Origin: Pseudofrankia inefficax
GTDB taxonomy: Bacteria; Actinomycetota; Actinomycetes; Frankiales; Frankiaceae
Direction of reading: 5' to 3'
Assembly: GCF_000166135.1 (NCBI RefSeq)
Contig: NC_014666.1
Span: 4,836,001 to 4,900,000 of the forward strand
DNA: 64,000 nucleotides
This document shows positions 1-8,717 of this stretch, piece by piece. A model generated the notes under the pieces. The model was not told the origin of the DNA. It searched no databases and saw only the letters and a list, made by a program, of their open reading frames with translations. Position 1 is the first letter of the stretch; each line of letters starts with the position of its first letter. The position numbers and the translations under genes are program-made.

Positions 1-2571
1 GGCCGTGGCGAGCAGGTAGGCCCAGGGGACGGCGAGCGATGACGGCGGCGGGTCGAAGACCCCGGTGAGCACCTTGACCAGCATGAACGACAGGCCGGTG
101 CCGGCGGCGGCCCCGGCGAGGACCCCGACGAGGGACACGGCGGCGGCCTCGCTGAGGATCAGCGCGCGCAGGTGCCGGGGCCGGGCCCCGAGCGCGGTGA
201 TGACGGCGAACGTACGGCGTCGTTCGCTCAGCCCGAGCCCGAAGGCCAGGCCGCCGGCGGCCGCGGCGAGGACGAGGGCGAAGGCCAGCTCGACGCGGGT
301 GAGCCCGGCGAGGTCGACGGACGTGAGGCTGGAGCCGACGCTGTGGCGGACGGTCGTGATGTCGGTGACGGTCGCGGACGGGCCGGCCAGCGACGCGACA
401 GCCCTGGCGACCGTGCCGGTGTTCCGGCCCCCGGTGTCGATCAGGAACGCGCCGACCGCGGCGTCGCCGGTCTGGTGGGCGACGTAGTCGGCGTTGGCGA
501 CGAAGAAGCTGTCCTTCGGCGCCATCGGGAACTCGCTGACGACGCCGGCGAAGCGGAACCGGACCGGGACCCGCTGGCCGGAGCCGCCCGAGAGCAGCCG
601 CAGGGTCAGCGTGTCTCCCGGTGTGAGCTGGTAGTCCCGGACGGTCTCGGCCGAGACGAGGATCGCGTCCGGCTGGGCGGCCAGCAGGTGGGTCAGGCCG
701 GCGGCCGTACCCCCGCTGAAGTAGGAGTCCCGCAGCGCGGTCGCGTGCCGGATGGTGTCCGGCCGCACGCCGTAGAGGTCCTGGAGGTCCGGCCCGACGT
801 AGGCGAACCGGTGCTGGACGGGTTCCACCGCGCGCACCCCGGGGATGGCCGCGATTCGGCCGGCGAGACCCGCTGGCGGCGTGGTGCCGGGCGCCGGGAC
901 GGCGGTCACGTCGGCGCCGTTGGTCAGCTGGGCGTCCGCCTCGGCCTGCTGGCGGTAGGTGGCGTTGAAGACCGCGGTCGATCCCGCGAAGGAGAGCGCC
1001 AACGTCAGCAGGACGATCGCCAGCGCCAGCGGCCGGCGCTGGCGGGCCATCCCGCTGGCGATGGTCGTGTGGAGACGGCCGGTGAACGGTCCCAGCCCGG
1101 CGGCGACGAGGCGCCGGCCGCGGCCGAGCAGCAGGTCACCGGCGCGCCACACCAGCAGGCCCGCGCCGAGCCAGAGCAGCGCGGGGCCGGCGAACGCCCA
1201 GTAGGAGACCGACAGCATCGGGACGCCCTCGGGGGCGACGACCAGCTGGTACCCGTTGCGCCCGCTCGCCGAGAACACCAGCCCGGCGACGACCAGCGCC
1301 ACCGCGTCGAGGCCGTACCGCGCCCAGAGCGGATAGCGCGGCGTCGTCACGCTCCGGCGGGCCGACGCGACGGTCACGGCGCGCAGGTCGCGCCAGGCCG
1401 GCACCAGAACGGTCAGGATCGCGATGAGCAGGCCCGCGACGGCCGCGGCGGCGCCCCAGGCGACGGCGGTGCCCGTCGTCGTGCCGAACCGGGCCGTGCC
1501 GAACGCGCCCGCTCCGACCGCGGCGGCGGTGGCGAGGCCGACGACCGCGCCCAGGCCCGCGACCACCGCGGCCTCGACCGCGGCGAGGCGGGTCAGCTGG
1601 CTGGTCGTCGCGCCGCGGGCGCGCAGCAGTGCCTGTTCGAGGCGGCGGCGGTCCCGGCCGGCCGTCGCGAGGACGGCGGTGAGCAGCGCCGCGAGAATCG
1701 CGCCGGGCAGCCCGAGGAAGAGGAACAGCACCTGCGCGTAGGCGGCGTCCTGGCGGGCCGCGTCGAGGGTGGCAGCGAGGTTGTCGCCGACGGCGGCCGT
1801 GCCGGCGGCGTGGGCGAGGACGTTGTTCGCCGCGCCCGTCGCGGCGGTGTAGGCCGCGGCCGGGTCGGTGGGCAGCGCCCGTGTGGTGGCGACGTGGAAC
1901 TGCGTCGTCACCAGGTCCGGGCGGGCCGCCGCCAGCGGCTCGAAGCTGGACTGCCACAGCCCGCTCGGGAGCAGCAGGACGTTGTCCGGCGGGGCGGTCC
2001 GCTGCGCCGTCGCCGGGGCGCCGACCACCTGGAACAGCGAGTCGGCCAGCGGGAGCTCGACCACGCCCGCGATCCGCGCCTGGACCGGGGGCAGCCCGGC
2101 CCGCCCGACGGTCACGACGTCACCGGGCCCGGCATGCAGGTTCGCCGCGGTCTGCTGGGCCAGCAGCGGCCCGTTCAGCGTGCCCGTCAGCAGGCGCAGC
2201 TCGCCCGGGAAGGTCCGCGGGTAGGCCGGGTCGAGGCCGAGCACGACCCCGGGGCCCGTCGTCTGGGTGCTGCCCGCGGTCTCGGCCGACAGGCCGCTCG
2301 TCGCGGCGATCCCGACCCGCACGGAGGCGGCGACGGCCGGGGTGTCCCGCAGGAGCTGCCCGACCTTGGCGGGATCGGCGCCGGGCTGTACCTGGACCTG
2401 CCAGTCGACGGCGACGCCGTGGATCGCGCGGGAGGTCATCGTCGCCTTGGCGTGCGCGAGGAAGGCGCCGAGCGAGGCCAGCAGCGCGACCGCGATCGCG
2501 ACGCCGAGCCCGGCGGCGGTGAGCCGGCCGGCTCGGCGGCGCAGGGAGCCGAGCAGCCAGAGCCGGATCAT
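1..2571 (-). CDS. FtsX-type ABC transporter permease (3' end outside window)
   Basis: Membrane subunit of a MacB/LolCDE-like ABC system. The frame is open on the minus strand from the ATG at 2571 to the window edge, so the C-terminus is missing. The start reads MIRLWLLGSLRRRAGRLTAA and leads into a first membrane helix, followed by a long extracytoplasmic domain. A block of helices follows (around AQVLFLFLGLPGAILAALLT), containing the cytoplasmic stretch RDRRRLEQALLRARGATTSQ typical of FtsX permeases. A second FtsX half contains LGLSERRRTFAVITALGARP. The ATG overlaps the TGA of the upstream ATPase gene by 4 bases (ATGA), so the two are translationally coupled. Exported substrate unknown; lipid, peptide or lipoprotein handling is usual for the family. 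Confidence 0.9.
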   Translation of the reverse strand, partial: MIRLWLLGSLRRRAGRLTAAGLGVAIAVALLASLGAFLAHAKATMTSRAIHGVAVDWQVQVQPGADPAKVGQLLRDTPAVAASVRVGIAATSGLSAETAGSTQTTGPGVVLGLDPAYPRTFPGELRLLTGTLNGPLLAQQTAANLHAGPGDVVTVGRAGLPPVQARIAGVVELPLADSLFQVVGAPATAQRTAPPDNVLLLPSGLWQSSFEPLAAARPDLVTTQFHVATTRALPTDPAAAYTAATGAANNVLAHAAGTAAVGDNLAATLDAARQDAAYAQVLFLFLGLPGAILAALLTAVLATAGRDRRRLEQALLRARGATTSQLTRLAAVEAAVVAGLGAVVGLATAAAVGAGAFGTARFGTTTGTAVAWGAAAAVAGLLIAILTVLVPAWRDLRAVTVASARRSVTTPRYPLWARYGLDAVALVVAGLVFSASGRNGYQLVVAPEGVPMLSVSYWAFAGPALLWLGAGLLVWRAGDLLLGRGRRLVAAGLGPFTGRLHTTIASGMARQRRPLALAIVLLTLALSFAGSTAVFNATYRQQAEADAQLTNGADVTAVPAPGTTPPAGLAGRIAAIPGVRAVEPVQHRFAYVGPDLQDLYGVRPDTIRHATALRDSYFSGGTAAGLTHLLAAQPDAILVSAETVRDYQLTPGDTLTLRLLSGGSGQRVPVRFRFAGVVSEFPMAPKDSFFVANADYVAHQTGDAAVGAFLIDTGGRNTGTVARAVASLAGPSATVTDITTVRHSVGSSLTSVDLAGLTRVELAFALVLAAAAGGLAFGLGLSERRRTFAVITALGARPRHLRALILSEAAAVSLVGVLAGAAAGTGLSFMLVKVLTGVFDPPPSSLAVPWAYLLATA

Positions 2572-3329
2572 CGGGCCACCCGCTCGGCCGGGCTCGACGT
2601 GCCGGTGACCGCGCCGTCCCGCATGACCCACCGCCCGGACAGCCGATCGGCGATCAGCGGGTCGTGGGTCGAGACGACCAGCGCCGCGCCGAGCCGGGCC
2701 CGGGCGTCCAGCAGGCTGGTCATGACGACGTCGGCGGCGGCGTGGTCCAGCTGCCCGGTCGGCTCGTCGGCGAGCAGGAGCCGGGGCTGGCAGACCAGCG
2801 CGCGGGCGACCGCGACGCGCTGCGCCTGTCCGCCCGACAGCTCGTCCGGCACCCGCGCGGCCAGAGTCCCGATGCCGACGGCGTCCAGAGCGGCGCGGGC
2901 CCGGCGGATCGCCTCGGCGGGGTCGGCGTCGGCCATCAGCAGCGGCAGCGTCACGTTCTCCACGACGTCGAGCGACGGCACCAGGCTCGGCCCCTGGAAG
3001 ATGAAGCCGATCCGCCCGGGTACGCCGAGCGGGTGGCCGCCGAGGCCGGGCCAGCCGACCGTTCCCGCGGTGGCGGGCCGCAGGCCGCCCAGCAGGTGCA
3101 GGAGCGTGGACTTGCCGGAGCCCGACGGCCCCATCACGCCGATCTGGTCGCCGGGCCAGACCTGGAGGCTCACGCCGTGCACGGCCACGACGGCGGCCTC
3201 GCCCGTCCCGAAGGTGCAGGCCAGGTCGCGGCACTCCACGAGCGGAGGCTGTTCGGCCCAGGCCTCGGCCTCGTCGGGCTCTCGCTCGCTACCCGCTCCG
3301 GTCTGGGCGGGCAGGTGGCGTCGTCTCAC
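2568..3329 (-). CDS. ABC transporter ATP-binding protein (second of two)
   Basis: Nucleotide-binding subunit of about 253 aa. Walker A is GPSGSGKST, the Q-loop lies in FIFQGPSLVPSL, the ABC signature is LSGGQAQRVAVARAL, Walker B is LLLADEPTG, and the H-loop His is in STHDP. This is the MacB/LolD-type subfamily that pairs with FtsX permeases. The open frame extends upstream to 3833, but that part is a low-complexity Arg/Pro shadow of the neighbouring gene. I chose the GTG at 3329 because it overlaps the stop of the upstream ATPase (GTGA) and leaves a normal N-terminus. Third gene of a four-gene operon. Confidence 0.9.
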   Translation of the reverse strand: MRRRHLPAQTGAGSEREPDEAEAWAEQPPLVECRDLACTFGTGEAAVVAVHGVSLQVWPGDQIGVMGPSGSGKSTLLHLLGGLRPATAGTVGWPGLGGHPLGVPGRIGFIFQGPSLVPSLDVVENVTLPLLMADADPAEAIRRARAALDAVGIGTLAARVPDELSGGQAQRVAVARALVCQPRLLLADEPTGQLDHAAADVVMTSLLDARARLGAALVVSTHDPLIADRLSGRWVMRDGAVTGTSSPAERVAR

Positions 3330-4036
3330 GGGGCAAGCCTTCCGTCGGTGAGGGTGAGGACCCGGTCGGCCGCGGCGGCGACGGCCGGGCTGTGGCTGGC
3401 GATGACGACGGCGATCCCGCCGCGGGCGCGAGCCCGCAGCAGCGCGAGCACGTCCCGTTCGGTGGCCAGGTCGAGCTCGCCCGTCGGCTCGTCGGCGAGC
3501 AGCACGACCGGGTCGTTCGCGAGCGCGACCGCGAGCCCCGCCCGGGCCAGCTCGCCGCCGGACAGCTGCGCCGGGTACGCGCGGGCCCGCCGGCCGAGAC
3601 CGAGCTGGCCGAGCAGGTCCTCGGTCCGCGTGCTCACCGGGCCGCGGGCGAGCCGGCGGACGAGTTGGACGTTCTGCGCGACCGTGAGGTGGGCCAGCAG
3701 GTTCGAGCTCTGGAACAGCAGCCCGATCAGCCGCGCGCGCAGCCGGGTGCGCTCGGCCTCGAGGCGGTGGCTCAGGCGCTGGCCGGCGACGAGGACCGTG
3801 CCGCCGTCGGGTTCGTCGGTGCCCGCCAGGCACGCGAGCAGGGTCGACTTCCCGGACCCGGACGGCCCGGCGACGGCCAGGATCTCCCCGGGCGCCACGG
3901 CGAGGGACACGCCCCGCAGGGCCAGCGTCTCCTCGTCGCCGGCTCGGAAGAAGCGGTAGAGCGAGCGGGCCGCGAGCGCGGGCTGGTCCGGTTCGACGCC
4001 CACGGCGGAGGTGTCCACGGCGGCTGAGGTGTCCAC
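3326..4036 (-). CDS. ABC transporter ATP-binding protein (first of two)
   Basis: 236-aa nucleotide-binding subunit. Walker A is GPSGSGKST, the Q-loop is LLFQSSN, the signature is LSGGELARAGLAVAL, Walker B is VVLLADEPTGELD, and the H-loop is ASHSP. Two different ATPases beside one permease suggest an asymmetric heterodimer. The N-terminus contains a short in-frame duplication (GTGGACACCTC twice, 15 bases apart), so GTG codons at 4036, 4021 and 4006 are all possible starts. It begins 13 bases after the lipoprotein gene ends and overlaps the next ATPase gene by 4 bases. Confidence 0.88.
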   Translation of the reverse strand: MDTSAAVDTSAVGVEPDQPALAARSLYRFFRAGDEETLALRGVSLAVAPGEILAVAGPSGSGKSTLLACLAGTDEPDGGTVLVAGQRLSHRLEAERTRLRARLIGLLFQSSNLLAHLTVAQNVQLVRRLARGPVSTRTEDLLGQLGLGRRARAYPAQLSGGELARAGLAVALANDPVVLLADEPTGELDLATERDVLALLRARARGGIAVVIASHSPAVAAAADRVLTLTDGRLAP

Positions 4037-4049
4037 GGCGCGGCCGGCC

Positions 4050-4694
4050 TCAGCGCCAGCGGAACGAGTCGGTGACGCGGCGCCAGGGATCGACGTTGTC
4101 CGACCCGACCGGCGCCGCGAGGGTCAGGGCCACCTCGGTCCCGCCGCGGAAGAACTCGTAGCGTTCGACGTCCTCGACCGCGACCTTGCCTGTCACCGGG
4201 TTCGGCGGCGAGACGGCACGGTAGGTGATCAGTACGGCCTCGCCGGCGGAGCGCCTGACCGAGCTGACCTTGTCCTGCGCGAAGCCGTTGGTCGCGGCGC
4301 GCACGGCGGCCAGCTCGGTCGAGCGGGCGTAGGCGACCGGGTCGGTCGGCGACGCCTTGCTGACGGCGATGACGATCCGGTTGTACTTGTCGGAGAACGT
4401 CACGCCGCCCGCCGAGGCGGTGCGGGCCCAGCCTTCGGGGACCTCGACGCCGTACGGCCCGCCTGGCGGGGCGTAGGTGACGAACGCCTGGGAGTCGGGG
4501 ATGTCGCCGGCCGGGTTCGACTCGGTCGCCGGGCCGGTCGGCGTCGAGGCCACGGTCGCGGAGGCTGCTCCCGTCGCCGCCGGGGCAGCCGCGCCGCCCG
4601 ACGCGGCTGGCGTGGACCCGCAGGCCGCGGCCGCCACCGCTATGAGCGCCAGTCCCGCCGCGGTCCTTGCCCGAACTGAAGGCGCCATCGCCAT
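4050..4694 (-). CDS. Secreted lipoprotein, LpqN/PsbP-like
   Basis: About 214 aa. A basic N-terminus and hydrophobic stretch end in a lipobox (VAAAAC), followed by a Ala/Thr/Pro linker of about 40 residues and a globular domain (YGVEVPEGWARTASAGGVTF onward) that resembles small actinobacterial lipoproteins of the LpqN/DUF1795 type. Start is the first of two tandem ATGs at 4694, preceded by a GGGAAAGGGG ribosome site; the longer frame to 4880 has no signal-like start. It is first in the operon with two ABC ATPases and an FtsX permease, so it may be the cell-surface partner of that transporter. The exact function is not recognised. Confidence 0.8.
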   Translation of the reverse strand: MAMAPSVRARTAAGLALIAVAAAACGSTPAASGGAAAPAATGAASATVASTPTGPATESNPAGDIPDSQAFVTYAPPGGPYGVEVPEGWARTASAGGVTFSDKYNRIVIAVSKASPTDPVAYARSTELAAVRAATNGFAQDKVSSVRRSAGEAVLITYRAVSPPNPVTGKVAVEDVERYEFFRGGTEVALTLAAPVGSDNVDPWRRVTDSFRWR

Positions 4695-4870
4695 CCGGAG
4701 CCCCTTTCCCTGGTCGCCCGTGGTGTGGTCGCTGACGCTAGGCAGGGCTGGGACAGGGGACTGCTCGCCGAAGGCAAGCGGATGGCAAACGATCCGGGCC
4801 TCGGCGCCGCGGACGCCAGGCTGGCCGTAGCGTCGACAGCGCTGGTCGAGCTGCCCCCAGGGAGGTGCGG

Positions 4871-6154
4871 ATGCGCGCACGCGTCGTCGCGCTGGCCGTG
4901 CAGTCGGCGGCCGTGGCCATCGCCCTGTTCGCGATCCCGCTGGCCATCGCGGTCGCCCGGTACTTCGTCGACGCCGAGCACACCGAGCTGTTGCGGGCCG
5001 CGGAGACGGCGGCCGTCGCCGTCTCCGGAGACCTGACCGCGCGTCCCGCGCCCGCCTTCGCGGTCGATCCCGATCTGCGGATCGTCGTCTACGACGCCGG
5101 CGGGGCCCGGGTGCGTGGCGTCGGACCGGCCCGGCCGCCGTCGATCGCGCACGCGGCGCTCGGCGGGCGGGTCGCCGCAGCGACGCTGGACGGGCGCTAC
5201 GGCGTCGCCGTGCCGGTCAGCGACGGAGACTCCGTCGCCGGGGCCCTCGTCGCGACCGCCGACCGGACCGAGACCTACCAGCACATCGGGCTGGCCTGGG
5301 CCGCGATGGCCGGTCTCGCGGCGGCGGCGCTCGGCGCGGCCTGGTTCCTGGCGCGTCGCCTGTCGCGACGCCTCGCCGCGCCGGTGGAGACGCTGCGCAC
5401 CGCGGCCGACCGTCTCGGGGACGGCGACTTCAGCATCCACGCGGCGGGCAGCGAGATCGCCGAGATCGACTCGCTCGCCGCGTCACTGAACAAGACCGCG
5501 CGGCGCCTCGGCACCCTGCTCGACCGGGAGCGGGCCTTCGCCGCCGACCTGTCACACCAGCTGCGCACCCCGCTGACTGGGCTACGCCTGGCCCTGGAGA
5601 CCGCGAGCACGGACCCGGTTGCCCGGGACCGCGCCCTCGCGACCGCGCTGGCCGCCGCGGACCGGCTGGACGCCACCATCGGCGACCTGGTCACGCTCGC
5701 GCGCGACACCGGGCAGGGCGGCGATCCCGTCGACCTGGCCCGCCTCATGGCCGAGATCCGGGAGCGCTGGCACGGCCCGCTCGCCGCGCGCGGCCGGCGG
5801 CTTCGGCTGCTCGCGCCGCCGGAGGCGGCCCGGCCGCGGATGTCGCACGCCTGCGCCCGCCAGATCGCCGAGGTCCTGCTCGACAACGCCAGCGCCCATG
5901 GCCGCGGCACGGTCACCGTCCGGCTGCGCGAGATCGCGGACACCGTGGCGCTGGAGGTGAGCGACGAGGGCCTGGAGCTGACCGGCGACTCCGCCGACCT
6001 GTTCCGCCGGCGCTCGACGGGGGCGGCGGGGACCGGCATCGGGCTCGCCCTGGCCCGCAGCCTCGCGCTCGCCGAAGGCTCGCGGCTGGCCGTCACCCGG
6101 CGCGCCCCGCCGACCTTCACGCTGTTCATGGCCGGGGACGACGCCGACGGCTGA
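4871..6154 (+). CDS. Sensor histidine kinase (pair 1)
   Basis: About 427 aa. TM1 is near residues 5-30 and TM2 near 140-165, around an extracytoplasmic sensor; a HAMP region follows. The H-box is DLSHQLRTPLTG and the N-box LLDNASAHGRG. A Gly-rich G2 box (GIGLALARSLA) is present, but the G1 position reads VSDEGLEL instead of the usual DxGxG, which may weaken ATP binding. The ATG at 4871 lies 5 bases after a good AGGGAGG ribosome site; the GTG at 4865 would sit inside that site. The probable partner regulator is convergent, 81 bp downstream. Confidence 0.87.
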   Translation: MRARVVALAVQSAAVAIALFAIPLAIAVARYFVDAEHTELLRAAETAAVAVSGDLTARPAPAFAVDPDLRIVVYDAGGARVRGVGPARPPSIAHAALGGRVAAATLDGRYGVAVPVSDGDSVAGALVATADRTETYQHIGLAWAAMAGLAAAALGAAWFLARRLSRRLAAPVETLRTAADRLGDGDFSIHAAGSEIAEIDSLAASLNKTARRLGTLLDRERAFAADLSHQLRTPLTGLRLALETASTDPVARDRALATALAAADRLDATIGDLVTLARDTGQGGDPVDLARLMAEIRERWHGPLAARGRRLRLLAPPEAARPRMSHACARQIAEVLLDNASAHGRGTVTVRLREIADTVALEVSDEGLELTGDSADLFRRRSTGAAGTGIGLALARSLALAEGSRLAVTRRAPPTFTLFMAGDDADG

Positions 6155-6235
6155 GCGGGCCGACTCTCACCCGGCGCGGCCCGCCGACTTCACGCTGTCA
6201 TGGCCGAGGACGACGCTGGCGGCAGGGCGGGCCGA

Positions 6236-6931
6236 CTAGGCCGAACCGAGACGGTAGCCCCGGCCGCGTACCGTCACGATCTCCGGGGCGACGGCCAGGG
6301 CCTGGTCCGCCGCGGCGGCGAGCTTGGCCCGCAGCGCGGACACGTGGACGTCGAGCGTCTTCGTCGAGCCGAACCAGTGCTCGTCCCACACGTCGCGCAT
6401 CAGCACGTCGCGGGTCAGCACCCGGCCCGGCTCGGACGCCAGCCGGGCCAGCAGGTCGAACTCCCGCGCGCGCAGCACGATCTCCACCTCCGCGAGCCAG
6501 GCACGCCGAGCCGGGCCGTCGACCCGCAGCCCGCCGACGACGAGCTGTCCCACGGCCTCGGCCGACGCGTCGCCGCGCCGCAGGTGGGCCCGGATGCGCG
6601 CCGCGAGCTCGGCGGACCGGAACGGCTTCACCAGGTAGTCGTCGGCGCCAGCCTCCAGGCCGACGACGACGTCGATCTCCTCGTCGCGGGCGGTGAGGAT
6701 CACGATCACCGTGCCGGGGAGCCGGGACCGCAGGTCGCGGCAGACCTCGAACCCGTCCCGGTCCGGAAGGCCGAGGTCCAGCAACACCAGGTCGAACGAG
6801 GCCCGCTCGCCGACGGCGACCGCGTCGGCGCCCGTCGTCGCCAGCGTGACCGCGTGGCGGTGGGACCGCAGCGACGCCTCCAGCGCGTGGCCGATGGTCT
6901 CGTCGTCCTCGACCACCAACAGCTCCGCCAC
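6236..6931 (-). CDS. OmpR-family response regulator (pair 1)
   Basis: 231-aa transcription factor. The receiver domain has the acidic pair in LLVVEDDE, the phospho-acceptor Asp in FDLVLLDLGLPD, and the Lys in DDYLVKPF. A C-terminal winged helix ends in RTVTVRGRGYRLG-type residues (seen as IVTVRGRGYRLGSA). GTG start, preceded by a purine-rich GGGAGAGG. It faces the sensor kinase tail-to-tail instead of sharing an operon with it, an arrangement repeated at 8.7-10.8 kb. Confidence 0.9.
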   Translation of the reverse strand: MAELLVVEDDETIGHALEASLRSHRHAVTLATTGADAVAVGERASFDLVLLDLGLPDRDGFEVCRDLRSRLPGTVIVILTARDEEIDVVVGLEAGADDYLVKPFRSAELAARIRAHLRRGDASAEAVGQLVVGGLRVDGPARRAWLAEVEIVLRAREFDLLARLASEPGRVLTRDVLMRDVWDEHWFGSTKTLDVHVSALRAKLAAAADQALAVAPEIVTVRGRGYRLGSA

Positions 6932-7061
6932 CGCGCCGCCTCTCCCGCTCCGCGCTGCTCACACGATCCTCACATCGAACGCTCCTTAGGTTCCGGTCTA
7001 TCCCGCCGGGGCCACCCGGCCGCGGCGGGCTGACGTCCGGATCACGGGAGGAACCGACCAG

Positions 7062-7898
7062 GTGAGCGCGATCAGTGCCGGACAGGCAGTCGTCCTCGGC
7101 GTCGTAGAGGGGCTGACGGAGTTTCTGCCGGTGTCCTCGACGGGCCACCTGAAGATCACCGAGGGCCTGCTGGGGATTCCCGTCGACGACACCGCGGTGG
7201 TCGGCTTCACGGCGGTGATCCAGGCCGGGGCGATCCTCGCGGTGCTCGTGTACTTCTTCCGCGACATCCGGCGGTTCGCGCTCGCCTGGGGGCGCGGCCT
7301 GCGCCACGCCGACGCCCGGCGCGACCCCGACTACTCGTTCACCTGGTGGGTCATCCTCGCGACGATCCCGGTCGTCATCGTCGGCCTCGCGGCCAAGTCG
7401 CTGATCAAGGGACCGCTCGGGTCGCTGTGGGTCGTGGCCGGCTCGCTGCTGGTCGGAAGCGCCTACATGTGGGCGGCGGACCGGTTCGGGCGGCACAAGC
7501 GCGGCGAAGACGACATCACGCTGCCCGACGCGATGATCGTCGGATCGTCGCAGATCCTCGCGCTGCTGTTCCCAGGCTTCTCACGGTCCGGCGCCACGAT
7601 CTCGACCGCGCTGTTCCGTGACCTCGACCGGGTCGCGGCCACCCGGCTGTCGTTCTTCCTCTCGATCCCGGCGCTGACCGGCGCCGGGCTGTACGAGCTC
7701 AAGGACGCCGCGAGCGGCGCCGTCTCCCTGCCCGCGCTGGCGATCGGCACGATCGTCTCATTCGGGGTCGCCTACGCCTCGATCGCCTGGCTGCTCAGGT
7801 TCGTCGCCGGCCACACGTTCGGCGCGTTCGTGGCCTACCGCGTCGTCGTCGGCCTGCTCCTGTTCGGCCTGCTCGCCACCGGAGCGCTCAACGCCTGA
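7062..7898 (+). CDS. uppP: Undecaprenyl-diphosphatase UppP (BacA)
   Basis: 278-aa integral membrane phosphatase that recycles undecaprenyl pyrophosphate to the monophosphate carrier for peptidoglycan and wall glycan synthesis; it also gives low-level bacitracin resistance. Both family signatures are present: EGLTEFLPVSSTGHL near the N-terminus and PGFSRSGATIS in the second half. Seven or eight hydrophobic helices. GTG start, 9 bases after GGGAGGA at 7046. It is followed on the same strand by a DedA gene and flanked by two two-component systems, so envelope-stress control is plausible but not shown. Confidence 0.95.
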   Translation: MSAISAGQAVVLGVVEGLTEFLPVSSTGHLKITEGLLGIPVDDTAVVGFTAVIQAGAILAVLVYFFRDIRRFALAWGRGLRHADARRDPDYSFTWWVILATIPVVIVGLAAKSLIKGPLGSLWVVAGSLLVGSAYMWAADRFGRHKRGEDDITLPDAMIVGSSQILALLFPGFSRSGATISTALFRDLDRVAATRLSFFLSIPALTGAGLYELKDAASGAVSLPALAIGTIVSFGVAYASIAWLLRFVAGHTFGAFVAYRVVVGLLLFGLLATGALNA

Positions 7899-7911
7899 CA
7901 GCCGCGTTCGG

Positions 7912-7935
7912 ACCCGGGGCCGGCCGGCCCCGGGT
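7912..7935 (+). terminator. Perfect 24-bp GC palindrome between uppP and dedA
   Basis: ACCCGGGGCCGG is followed directly by its reverse complement, 14 bases after the uppP stop. There is no T-tract, so it could be an actinobacterial-type terminator, an RNA-stability element or an attenuator before dedA. Only the symmetry is certain. Confidence 0.45.
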
Positions 7936-7984
7936 TCCGGACCTGGCACGCGTCCTGCCGCCGTCCCGTCCGAAAGGAACCAGT

Positions 7985-8662
7985 ATGTCCGCGTCGCTCG
8001 CGGTCAACGTCCTCGATCCCGCCTCGCTCACCGCCACCTTCGGCCTGACCGGGCTGATCCTGGTGGTCTTCGCCGAGACCGGCCTGCTGATCGGCTTCTT
8101 CCTGCCCGGCGACTCGCTGCTGTTCCTCGCCGGCGCCTACAGCGCGACGGCCGCGACCGGGGACCAGCCGCACTTCCACATCGGCGCCGTCCTCGTCGGC
8201 GTCGCGGTCGCGGCGATCCTCGGCGCCCAGGTCGGCTACCTCATCGGCCGGCGGACCGGCCCACGGCTGTTCAACCGGCCGAACTCCCGGCTGTTCAAGC
8301 AGGAGAACGTCCTGCGGGCCCAGGAGTTCCTCGAGCGCTACGGCTACGGCAAGTCGATCATCCTGGCCCGGTTCGTCCCGATCGTGCGCACCTTCATGAA
8401 CCCGGTGGCCGGCGTCGTCGGCGTGCCGGCGCGCACCTTCCTGGTCTACAACGTCATCGGTGGTCTGGTGTGGTCGCTGGGCGTCACGCTGCTCGGCTAC
8501 GCCCTCGGCCGGGCCATCCCGATCGACCGGTACATCATTCCGGTCACGCTAGTCATCGTGCTGCTCTCCGCGATCCCGGTGCTGCGCGAGTTCGCGAAGC
8601 GGCGCGGCGCAGGCGGCCGGCACAGCGCGGTCGGGCGGGCCGGGGACGCGGAAGGCTCCTAA
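7985..8662 (+). CDS. DedA family membrane protein
   Basis: 225 aa with five or six membrane segments. It carries DedA/SNARE-associated hallmarks: FFLPGDSLLFLAGAY near residue 38 and RFVPIVRTFMNPVAG, including the conserved Arg-x-Pro-x-x-Arg. DedA proteins are implicated in flipping undecaprenyl phosphate or phospholipids and in envelope homeostasis, which matches the neighbouring uppP. ATG start after AAAGGAA. Same strand as uppP, with an 86-bp gap containing a strong palindrome. Confidence 0.92.
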   Translation: MSASLAVNVLDPASLTATFGLTGLILVVFAETGLLIGFFLPGDSLLFLAGAYSATAATGDQPHFHIGAVLVGVAVAAILGAQVGYLIGRRTGPRLFNRPNSRLFKQENVLRAQEFLERYGYGKSIILARFVPIVRTFMNPVAGVVGVPARTFLVYNVIGGLVWSLGVTLLGYALGRAIPIDRYIIPVTLVIVLLSAIPVLREFAKRRGAGGRHSAVGRAGDAEGS

Positions 8663-8717
8663 GGTGCGAGCCAGGCGGGTGACGGACGGGCCCAGCCGCG
8701 GGATGGACTGAGAGCCG

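Noticed and set aside
172-3351. 1059-codon plus-strand open frame
   Set aside because: Antisense to the ABC permease and ATPase genes, extremely rich in Arg, Gly and Asp, no domains. High GC leaves the complementary frame open.
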